A stretch of 64,000 bases of DNA from Nepenthes gracilis (taxonomy: Eukaryota > Streptophyta > Magnoliopsida > Caryophyllales > Nepenthaceae), in the NCBI GenBank assembly GCA_033239525.1, contig BSYO01000019.1:10460592-10524591 (forward strand), read 5' to 3'. The notes under the pieces are model-generated. The model was not told where the DNA came from. It did no database searches and saw nothing but the letters and a program-made list of their open reading frames with translations. The position numbers and the translations under genes are program-made. This document shows, one piece after another, positions 55,661-64,000 of the stretch; position 1 is the first letter of the stretch, and each line of letters starts with the position of its first letter.

Positions 55661-56902
55661 CTGGAGGGGAAAAAATAATAAAATAGTGAGTCGGGGCCTA
55701 ACAAGGTACATGCATATGTGCAGTAAAATAGTGATGCAAAACGGTCATGAATCTATGCAGAAATATAACGGTTAAACAAAATATAGTCTAGGAAATAGAG
55801 AAAGCATACTTTAACGATATTAAACTCAGAGATCAAAAATCAGTATAATTTAGAAGCCAAAGTCAGAAACCTTTCTTTTATTCAGAACAGAACAGTGATC
55901 AGTACGGAACAGAAATCAGTACAGTAACGGTGGTACAGAACAGAACGGTAACTGAACAAAGCGGTAACGGACCGTACTAGTATACCCTACCAGCTAAGGG
56001 GACGAATGATCGAGGATAGATTGCATTCACTTTACACAATCAAAGGCCAGTAACAACAATAGAAGTACCCATCTCGCGGAATCGGTACGGTGTGCCACCT
56101 GAAGGTAGGTTAGAAATAGAAACTTTCCTCCTGACCGTAATGGCCCGAGGAAGGGCGGACCACATATAACTCCATGGACAGAGTTATCCTCGATTACCAC
56201 TGTAAAGTTTTAAGGCATGCCGAAAAACCTAACCGGATTGTAATCAGTCCTGGATCCTAAATAACAGTATTAGAAATAATTTCTCAACTGAAAGCCTTCT
56301 TTCGTAATCAGAGTTTCACAATTTCCTTTAAGTTAACTCCAAAATGTTCAGAACATACAGTAACGGTCTGAAAACTCCTTCAGTTTTACTTCAGAAGTGC
56401 ATGGAAATTTATCGGTTTAAGTCTGTGCAAGATTTTCAAAAACAAATTATACCGAAAGTTTCATTTCAGTGCCAATTAACTTTTATATAACAGGAGCTAT
56501 GGTTAAAAATCATTAAAGCCCCTTCATTTTCGTACCTAGGGCTTCGCCAAAACTTTCGGACTCAAAACAAACGCTAAACATGTGCTTATTCACAAAATTA
56601 ATGCCAAAAATCTATACACATACATTAAATCATGCAATTTAACCAAACATTTCGAATATTTTTGAGCTAGGGTTTTATCACAAGCTTTCAGAATGAAATC
56701 GAACACTAATTACATGCTCATTCATGAAATCGAAGCCAAAATTTGCAATAAACATGGGTAAATACAAAATCTAACCGAACAATCGAAGGAAACGTACTTC
56801 ATTTACTTTAAACATGCATGAACAATATTTTAGAGCATATTCATCAACTTTAAAGCAAGAGAAATCGGTAAAAACGAAAAACAACGTCCAAAGTACATTT
56901 GC
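55661..56902 (-). other. Predicted GC-AG intron, Tekay 3' LTR
   Basis: Donor CAAG|GCAAATGTACTTTGG about 130 bp after the TATA box, acceptor CCCCTCCAG|ATGA. Exon 2 starts with the minimal uORF ATGAAACAGTAG. Confidence 0.5.
55984..56196 (-). other. Multi-hairpin domain, Tekay 3' LTR copy
   Basis: Minus strand: TAATCGAGGATA (56196-56185) pairs with TATCCTCGATCA (56018-56007). AACTCTGTCCATGGAGTTA arm, the GCCC/GGGC stem, the AACC(T)ACCTTC unit, and the GATTGTGT.../ATGCAATC hairpin (about 56041-56019). The array of the non-autonomous LTRs is absent. Confidence 0.75.
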
Positions 56903-57406
56903 CTTGACCCAATCTACCGTTATTTTTACCGGGAGTGGATTAGAACAAGTGATTTTCCCTTTCTCCTCTTCTCTTCTTCCTCTTCGTCGTGCGTGGTCTG
57001 CTCTCTCTCCCACTTTCCTTTTTCCCCGTCTATTTATAATAAAAACGAAGTCAGCACGTGGGCAAAAATCGGGGCTATGCTCGAGCGCATGTGGAGCGCG
57101 TGGTGAATGCGCTACAATCTGTCAGTGCTTGCTCGAGCACCCAGCGGGCGCACGGCGACGGAGGGGTTTCTGCCAGGGGCTTGCTTGAGCTTGCCAGGAG
57201 TGCAATGAGCGGGTAGCCACTAGATTTTTGGGCTCACTGCAGCACCTCGGGCGCACAGTAGGCTCTATTTGGTTGCTTGCTGAACTCAGGTATTTTTTCA
57301 ACTTTTTACTTTCATCCATAATTTTTCAAGACATGTTTGGCCTCTTAATGATTATCATCATTTTAATTACTTCTAATTATCACGTTTTTTATTCCGGGGC
57401 CTCACA

Positions 57407-57430
57407 CTCTCCGCCACTTAAAGAAATTTT
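57407..57430 (-). other. Polypurine tract of the Tekay-type element
   Basis: Minus strand: AAATTTCTTTAAGTGGCGGAG directly before the 3' LTR, preceded by TTTCGAGGACA. This is the standard plant gypsy arrangement. Confidence 0.85.
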
Positions 57431-57459
57431 GTCCTCGAAATTAAACAAAACTACATACA

Positions 57460-58660
57460 TCAAGAAAACAAGTGGGGATATTTGCTTCGGATTTCCTCTT
57501 CGCGTTCCCAAGTGGCCTCCTCCGGTGAATGATTTCTCCAAAGTACCTTCACCAGGGGAATGGTCTTGTACGCAACTTTTGATCCTTTCGGTCTAGAATT
57601 TGCAGTGGTTTCTTAATGTAGGACAAATCCTTATCAATAGCCAAGGATCCATAGTCAATCATGTGTGCAGGATCGTGGACGTACTTCTGAAGGATCGATA
57701 CATGAAATACATCATGTACACCCGTCAGATTAGGTGGTAACGCTAACCTGTAGGCTACCTCCCCGATCCTTTCCAAAATCTCAAAAGGACTAATGAACCA
57801 CGACTTCAATTTTCCCTTTACTCTAAACCGGAACGTGCCTTTGGATGATGAGACCTTCAGAAATACAAGATCTCCTACCTCAAAGCTCAATTCTATCATT
57901 CTCCTATCCACATAGCTTTTTTGTCGACTCTGAGTAATCTTCAAATTATCATGGATCAATTTAATCTTCTCTGCCATTTCTTTCATAATCTCCGGGTCCA
58001 AAATCCTTTTATCTCCAGTCTCCTCCCAGTGAATCGACGACCTACATTTTCTCCCATACAATGCCTTAAAAGGTGTCATGCTATTGCTAGCCTGATAGCT
58101 GTTATTATAAGTAAATTCAGCTAGTGCCAGATAAGTGTCCTAATTTTCTTTCATCTCCAAAATAGAGGCCCTTAACATATCCTCAAGAATCTAAATGGTA
58201 CACTCAGATTAGCCATTAGTCTGGAGGTAATATGCAGTACTTAATTTTAACTCTATCCCCAACTCCTTATGTAAGCTCTCCCAAAAACCTCGAGACAAAA
58301 TGTGGATCTCTATCAGACACAATGGAGGCAGGAACTCCATGAAGCCTCATAATCTCATTTACATACAACTAAGCCAACCTATCACACGAATAGGTCATCC
58401 TAATCGCCAAGGAGTGGGCTGATTTTGTCAGCCGATCAACTATAACCCATACGGCATCATGATTCTTAGGAATCCTCGGTAAACCTGATACAAAATCCAT
58501 GGCAATGCCTTCCCATTTCTAGCTCGGGATCGATATAGGCTGTAACAATCCAGAAGGCTTTCTCCTCTTAGCCTTCAGTTGCTGGCATACCAGGCATCTC
58601 TCCACATAAGCCATAATATCTCTCTTCATATTCCTCCACCAGAAGGTTTTCTTCAAATCC
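57460..58660 (-). pseudogene. pol: Tekay pol: integrase core end, GPF region and chromodomain
   Basis: Long frame 58079-57549: TPFKALYGRKCRSSIHWEE, AEKIKLIHDNLK, RRMIELSFEVGDLVFLKV, SWFISPFEILERIGEVAYRL, GVHDVFHVSILQKYV, PLQILDRKDQKLRTR. It then stops at a one-base frameshift near 57548. The other frame continues VKVLWRNHSPEEATWE and REEEIRSKYPHLFS with TGA at 57462-57460: a chromodomain-like C-terminus that in this lineage targets insertion to particular chromatin. The core part upstream (58660-58080) keeps MDFVSGLPR, VWVIVDRLTKSAH and [13 protein letters not shown], but with stops. Confidence 0.88.
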
Positions 58661-59060
58661 TAATACATTTTTTTCGTCCTCGGGAGAATCGTATACCGAG
58701 ACCGGTGAGCCTCCTTCAAAATCTTCTCCTTCAATCCTCTATCATCTGGTAGACATAATCGGTCTCTAAACCTCAACACTCCATCAGTCCGGACGTTAAA
58801 ATCAGCTCGGAATTCCTTACTCAGATCACTAACAATATCCATAAGGAACGGATCATTCACCTGCTTCTCTTTAATTTCATTGATTACCTCCGGTTGGATC
58901 TAAAGATACGACAGGAGCATTCTATCACCTTTAGCATAATGCTGGATATCACATTATTTCAGTTAATCTAACATCTCCATTTACTTGATCTGCAAGTGTG
59001 CCACATACCTTATCGGTGACTTAATGCATCCGTAACTACGTTGGCCTTCCCTGGCTTGTA
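58660..59060 (-). pseudogene. pol: Tekay pol: integrase zinc-binding region and RT/RNase H to integrase linker
   Basis: LCLPDDRGLKEKILKEAHRS then YTILPRTKKMY, stop, DLKKTFWWRNMKRDIMAYV continuing to CLVCQQLKA. The HHCC zinc site keeps the first His and both Cys. The second His is Leu (ILPR for IHPG), and a stop falls after KKMY (58660). Confidence 0.85.
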
Positions 59061-60462
59061 CTATATCTCACAGTCATAATCCTTCAAGAAATCGAGCCAT
59101 CTCCTTTGCCTCATATTAAGTTTCCTTTGTAAAAATAGGTACTTTAAACTTTTATGATCAGAATACATAAGGAACCTTTCACCATAAAAATAATGTCTCC
59201 AAATTTTTAAGGTAAAGACAACAGCAGCAAGCTCCAAATCATGAGTTGGATAGTTCTTTTCATTCACTTTCAGTTGCCTAGATTTATAAGTTACAAATTT
59301 ACCATGCTGCATCAATACATATCCTAGACCCGCCTTAGAGGCGTTGCAGTACACCTCAAAGCCTCCTAAACCCTCTAGAATAATCAACACTAGAGCGGTA
59401 GTCAAACGATCCTTTAGCTCCTGGAAGCTCAAATCACGCACCTCTGTCCACACAAACTTAGCCTGCTTCTTCAGTAGCTGAGTCAGAGGTATAGTAATTT
59501 GTGAGAAATTCTCTACAAAATGTCTGTAATATCCCTCCATGCCCAGAAATCTCCTAACCTCAGTCATAAAAGCCTGTCTGCTCCAGTTTGTAACAGCCTC
59601 TACTTTTCTAGAATTCACAAAAATGCCACCATCAGAAATCACATGCCCCAAAAATATCACCCTCTCAAGCCAAAATTCACATTTACTCAGCTTGGTATAT
59701 AATTTTTTCTCGTGGAGCACTTGAAGTACTCTCCTCAAATGAGTCTTGTGTTCCTCATAGTCCTTTGAATAAATCAGGATATCATCAATGAACACCACCA
59801 CAAATTTGTCCAAGTACGGCCTGAACATCCTATTCATCAGATCTATAAAAGCAACTGGAGCATTCGCAAGGCCAAAAGGCATAACAAGGAACTCATAATG
59901 GCCATAACGTGTCCAAAAAGCAGTTTTAGCCATATCTTCCGGCTTGATCCTCAATTGATAATAACCAGACCTCAAATCAATCTTCGAGAACACCTGAGAT
60001 CCTTACAACTAATCAAATAAATCATCAATACGCCGTAGAGGTATTTATTTTTAATCATGATTTTATTCAATTCACGATAGTCAACACTCAACCGCAAAGA
60101 CCCATCTTTCTTTCTCATGAAAATACCAGTGCACCCCAAGGAGGTACACTCGGTCTGATAAAGCCCTTGTCTAACAGCTCTTGCAGTTATAACTTTAACT
60201 CCTTCAATTCAGTCGAAGCCATACGATAGGGGGCCTTAAAAACTGGACTAACACTAGGAACAATAGCAATTTCAAACTCAATTTTTCGGTGTGGAGGTAA
60301 TCCAGGTAATTCCTCTGGAAATACATCCTCAAAGTCACAAACAATCAGGATGTCCTTAGCCGGCACACTATGACTCCCAGTAGTGCAGGCATAAGCCAAG
60401 TAAGCTTTACATCCACTTTTCATCAAATATTTAGCATGTAAAGTAGAGATCAATACAGGCAC
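59061..60462 (-). pseudogene. pol: Tekay pol: reverse transcriptase and RNase H
   Basis: The frame from 60462 holds [30 protein letters not shown] then a stop. The main frame 59993-59061 holds [36 protein letters not shown], the catalytic [44 protein letters not shown], and RNase H with [15 protein letters not shown] and [11 protein letters not shown]. The first RNase H Asp (usually CDAS) is Asn here. The stretch between the two frames (60186-59994) has several stops, so no full RT is made. Confidence 0.9.
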
Positions 60463-60840
60463 CCCCCCTTTTCATAATACCTTGAAAGAAAAAGGACTCT
60501 ATTCCAAAAATATTAAAATAAACCCTCTTTAAAAAACAGTCAATACTGGCATGGTATTTGGCTAGCCAGTCTATCCCTAGAATCACGTCAAAATCACCCA
60601 TGTTCAATAACACCAAGTCCACAACCAAACAGTTCCCATTCACCTCAACTATGCATCCCAGATACATAACATTCGTAATCACAGGGGACCCAGTGGGAGT
60701 ACATACAGACAGTTCACAGTCCAAAATACACGGGACAGATACAATGTAGCATGCAAATCGCAAAGAAATAAAGGAATAGGTAAATCTCGAGTCAAATAAT
60801 ATAGATGTAGAAACTCAACAAATAGAAAGAGTACCTTCCA
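60431..60840 (-). pseudogene. pol: Tekay protease domain
   Basis: LFDSRFTYSFIS replaces the usual LFDSGATHSFIS, so the catalytic D-S-G is D-S-R. Downstream VVDLVLLNMGDFDVILGIDW and LAKYHASIDC are the conserved flap and C-terminal motifs of gypsy retropepsins. Confidence 0.82.
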
Positions 60841-61806
60841 GGGCATTCGGAGATGCCTCTGGGTCCTGAACAGTCGCTGCGAGAGCCTTTTTCGAGACTG
60901 TAGGTTTCTTTATTTCTAGCCTCGGAGGTAGTGGATAGTCCCTGAACAAGTGGCCCTGCTGCCCACATCGGAAACATGCTCCCGACAACTTATGGCATGC
61001 TTGCCTCGGATGTCTCCTCCCACAGAAGGTGCAATCTTTAGTTGACCCTCTAGAACTGGTTACTGACTGAGCCGGTACAACACTATTTCCCTTGTTTGCC
61101 ATCCTTGTCTTCTTGGACAGCCTAGAAGATCCCGCAGCAGACCCGGCACTAACTCCCGCTCAGCTGGCGGTCCTCTTTGCATAGAATCTCTCTGTCTCCG
61201 CTTCCTTCTCATAGATCACCGCTTTGTCCAGAATTTTGGCATAAGTCTGGAACTTTAAAATTGACAGCGACCTTTTAATGTCATCTCGTAACCCTTGTTG
61301 AAACTTCTTCACCTTCCTCTACTCATCTCTACATAGAAGGGCGTAAAATGGGATAGCTCTGTGAATCTGGCATCTTACTCTTTTACCGTCATGTTTCCTT
61401 ACCTCAATCTCATAAATTCCTGCTTCTTCTGATCCCGGAGGTTGGATGGGAAGTACTTCTCCATAAAAGCATCCCCAAACATCTCCCAGGTAATGATATC
61501 ATCAGGCACTCCCATCACCCTTTTCTGCATACTCCACCAGTTATCAGCTTCACCTTCTAGTTTATACACCATAATGGTGACCTTCTCCTGATCGGTATAG
61601 CCAATCACAACGAATATCTTCTTCATTCTCTTTAACCACACATTTGCTTCCGTCGGATCAAGCTTTCCTAGGAAGCCCGGTGCTTGCTCCGCTATGAATC
61701 TGTCATACATCGTGGGACCAAGAAGTACCAGAGCTAGCTCGGGTGCAAGAATCGGAGCCATGTGTCTTTGCTCGACAGATTCAACCACATTAGTCATCCT
61801 CTCCAA
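60815..61806 (-). pseudogene. gag: Tekay gag with zinc knuckle
   Basis: Starts about ATG 61806. The capsid region keeps FLGKLDPTEANVWLKRMKKIF, LEGEADNWWSMQKR, TWEMFGDAFMEKYFPSNLR and KKQEFMRLR (retrotransposon gag domain), then a stop at 61398-61396 and another in KE*DARFTEL. The nucleocapsid part (61102-60815) has CTFCGRRHPRQAC and CFRCGQQGHLFRDY, where the last zinc-binding Cys is Tyr. Gag would normally form the particle and bind the RNA; this copy cannot. Confidence 0.87.
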
Positions 61807-61951
61807 TAGATCAATATAAGCGGCCTCTCTATCATAGGGCGTGCTAGCGCCACCACGGTCATTTCTTCTACCCCTTCTACAGGAATTCAGTATAGAGATT
61901 CAAAACTATGCCTCCGCTTTTCGATCAATCAATTGTTAAGGCATCTTAATT

Positions 61952-61964
61952 TTCTGTTACCAAT
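61952..61964 (-). other. Primer-binding site of the Tekay-type element
   Basis: Minus strand ATTGGTAACAG directly after the 5' LTR, one or two changes from TTGGTATCAGAG. Confidence 0.75.
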
Positions 61965-62540
61965 TGTGATGGAATGGATTTTTTTTCCTCAGAAGTATCC
62001 GTCAAGACAGAAACAGAATTAATGGACTAAAATATAAGGAAGACTTCTGTAGAAATTTCGACAGAGTCTCCTTTATAACTGGATAAAAACCCAAAAATAT
62101 AACCTGTATGATCAACCATTACAAGCACACAACTATCAATTATACCACAATTCTTCCTACAACATGCATACACAGGATCACATGTGTCATCCATGGCATA
62201 AATCTATAAAACCATTAACTACACTAATAGTTCAATAACAAGATGCCATCTAGGACCTGTATAGTATATCCAAAAATTTAGAGCAGAAACTGAACTATTA
62301 ACCTGTAGAAGCATAGTTTTCCTTTTTATCATCACATACATCATATGCATTCTATACAAAACCCACGTGTGTATGAATATCCATAGATACAAGACCCATA
62401 TACAAAATCATATGCCCAGTCAAGTCTTTACATCAACTGGTTCTCCAAAAATAGCTCTCAAAATGCTTCAGGTTCTCAAAAGTCTTCAGGAATTTCCTTC
62501 AGTCACTCTTTCTCGTCTGGCACTAACTCTACTGGCTCAT

Positions 62541-63793
62541 CTGGAGGGAAAAAAAATAAAACAGTGAGCCTGTGCCCAGCAAGGTACATGCATATGTGCA
62601 TTAAAAAAGTCATGCAGAACGGTCATGAATCTATGTAGAAATAGAACGGTTAAACAAAATATTGTCTAGGAAACAGAGAAAGCATACTTTAACGATATTA
62701 AACTCAGAGATCAGAAATCAGTATAATTCAGAAGGCAAAGCCAAAATCCTCTCTTTTATTCAGAATAGAACAGTGATCGGTATGGAACAGAAATTAGTAC
62801 AGTAACAGTGGTACAAAATAGAACGGCGATAGAACAGAATGGTAATAGAACAGAGCGGTAACGGACCCTACTAGTATACCCTACCAGCTGAGGGGATGAA
62901 TGATCGAGGATAGATTGTGTTCACTCCACACAATCAAAGGCCGGTAACAGTAACAGAAGTATCCCATCTCGCGGGATCAGTACGGTGTGTCATCCGAAGG
63001 TAGGCCAAAAACAGAAACTTTCCTTCTGACAGTAACGCCCCGAGAACGGGTGGACCACATATAACTCCATGGACAGAGTCCTCGATTGCCACCGTAAAGT
63101 TCTAAGGCATGCCGGAGAACCTAACCGGATTGTAATCAGTCCTGGGTCCTAAATAACAGTATTAGGAATAATTTCTCAACTGAAAGCCTTCTTTCGTAAT
63201 TAGAGTTTCACAATTTCCTTTAAGTTAACTCCAAAATGTTCAGAACATACAGTAACAGTCTGAAAACTCCTACAATTTTACTTCAGAAGTGCATGAAAAT
63301 TTATCAGTATAAGTCCATGCAAGATTTTCAAAAACAAATTATACCAGGAGCTTCGTTTCAGTGTCAATTAACTTTTTTATAACAGGAGCTACGGTTAAAA
63401 ATCATTAAAACCCATTCATTTTCGTATCTAGGGTTTCGCCAAAACTTTCGGACTCAAAACGAACACTAAATATGTGCTTATTCATGAAATTAATACTATA
63501 AATCTATACACATACATTAAATCATGCAATTTAACCAAAAATTTCTAATATTTTTGAGCTAGGGTTTCATCACAAGCTTTCGGAACAAAATCGAACACTA
63601 ATTACAAGCTCATTCATGAAATCGAAGCCAAAACTTACAATAAATATGGGTAAACATAAAATCCAACCAAACAATCGAAGGAAACATGCTTCGTTTACTT
63701 TAAACATACATCAACAATATTTTAGAGTATATTTATCAACTTTAAAGCAAGAAAAATCGGTAAAAATGAAAAACAACGTCCGAAGTACATTGC
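62541..63793 (-). other. Predicted GC-AG intron, Tekay 5' LTR
   Basis: Donor CCAAG|GCAATGTAC (one base shorter than in the 3' LTR), branch-like GGCTCACTG, acceptor TTTTCCCTCCAG|ATGA. Exon 2 starts ATGAGCCAGTAG. Confidence 0.5.
62884..63080 (-). other. Multi-hairpin domain, Tekay 5' LTR copy
   Basis: Minus strand: perfect GATTGTGT/ACACAATC hairpin (62935-62913). The closing stem is damaged on one side (a TTA deletion near 63079), the other arm TATCCTCGATCA is at 62912-62901. AACTCTGTCCATGGAG arm present. Confidence 0.7.
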
Positions 63794-64000
63794 CTTGGCC
63801 TGATCTGCCGCTATTTTTACCGAGAGTGGATTGGAACAAGTGATTTCCCCTTTCTCCTCTTCTCTTCTTCCTCTTCATCGTCCGTGGTCTGCTCTCTCTC
63901 CCACTTTCCTTTTTCCCCTTCTATTTATAACAAAAACGAAGTCAACATGTGGGCAAAAGTTGGGGCTGCGCTCAAGCATGTCACCGCGCGCTACATTCTG

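Larger units (their letters stand above)
55088..57406 (-). repeat. 3' LTR of the Tekay-type element
   Basis: Minus strand: starts TGTGAGGCCCCGGAAT at 57406, ends ...CTGTTCCGTCATA (TA instead of CA) at 55088. TATA ATTATAAATAG (57031-57041), GC-rich U3 with GCTCGAGCGCATG and GCTCGAGCACC, donor CAAG|GCAAATGTAC (56903/56902), hairpin domain, branch-like CGACTCACTA, acceptor TTTTTTCCCCTCCAG|ATGA (55661). 2319 bp. Frames at 56771-57188 are leader and U3, not genes. Confidence 0.9.
55088..64000 (-). mobile_element. Ty3/gypsy chromovirus, Tekay/Del type, minus strand, runs off the window
   Basis: Read on the minus strand: 5' LTR (from beyond 64000 to 61965), primer site ATTGGTAACAG, gag, protease, RT, RNase H, integrase with C-terminal chromodomain, polypurine tract, 3' LTR (57406-55088). 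The integrase C-terminus (WFISPFEILERIGEVAYRLA, GVHDVFHVSIL) and the chromodomain-like block VKVLWRNHSPEEATWE are the Tekay/Del signature. Coding frames carry several stops and a frameshift, and the two LTRs differ at roughly a tenth of sites by eye, so it is inactive. It is inserted in the 3' LTR of the element at 49182. Confidence 0.92.
61965..64000 (-). repeat. 5' LTR of the Tekay-type element (cut by the window end)
   Basis: Minus strand, ends AATCCATTCCATCACA at 61965. Collinear with 55088-57406: acceptor TTTTTCCCTCCAG|ATGA (62541), hairpin domain 62880-63120, donor CAAG|GCAATGTAC (63793), TATA at 63921-63931. By alignment about 300 bp of its front lie beyond 64000. The frames at 62367-62567 and 63616-63843 are LTR. 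Confidence 0.9.

Overview
This window looks like nuclear DNA of a flowering plant, probably a eudicot. It is AT-rich, host genes are split by spliceosomal introns, and about 85% of it is nested LTR retrotransposons. Primer-binding sites match plant initiator-Met tRNA (TGGTATCAGAG type), and the polyproteins are recognisable plant Ty1/copia and Ty3/gypsy proteins. All boundaries were read by eye; no alignment, folding or database search was run.

Layout. (1) 1-9126 is gene-like and relic territory: a five-exon decayed aldo-keto reductase pseudogene (minus, 425-1726), two poorly preserved LTR relics, a two-exon plant gene (minus, 4772-6875) with a HAPLESS 8-like N-terminal motif, and a Tat-like LTR relic with a 114-bp tandem duplication. 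(2) 9127-32282 is an old non-autonomous element whose two ~3.5-kb LTRs flank only ~460 bp. A second non-autonomous element (10435-26159, TSD GAACC, 3.2-kb LTRs, ~2.6 kb of non-coding interior) lies inside its first LTR. That element itself carries two nested solo LTRs of 3.55 kb (TSD GGATA) and 3.05 kb (TSD CCACT). (3) 32283-35634 is AT-rich with nothing I recognise. (4) 35635-49181 is a degenerate SIRE/Maximus-type Ty1/copia element with LTRs, gag, pol and an env-like ORF, broken by a truncated LTR in RT and a solo LTR (TSD CCTTT) in the env-like ORF. (5) 49182-55087 is a decayed gypsy element inserted in the copia 3' LTR. Its own 3' LTR is broken by (6) a minus-strand Ty3/gypsy chromovirus of the Tekay/Del type (55088 to beyond 64000).

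The most interesting pattern is shared by almost all the gypsy-type LTRs here, although their overall sequences differ. About 100-135 nt after the predicted transcription start they carry a GC-type splice donor (AG|GCAAGT). Nearer the LTR end they carry a branch-point-like GGCTCACT, a pyrimidine tract and CAG|ATGA. Together these look like a conserved spliceosomal intron inside the LTR leader. Within it sits a set of hairpins closed by TAATCGAGGATA/TATCCTCGATTA, including a GATTGTGT/ACACAATC stem that shows compensatory changes between families. Several LTRs also end in a TGACGGAA-A(n)-TTCCGTCA hairpin, and the non-autonomous ones carry long CTCCGTCC/CTCCGGCC arrays inside the intron. I know of no description of this combination, but that is from memory only.
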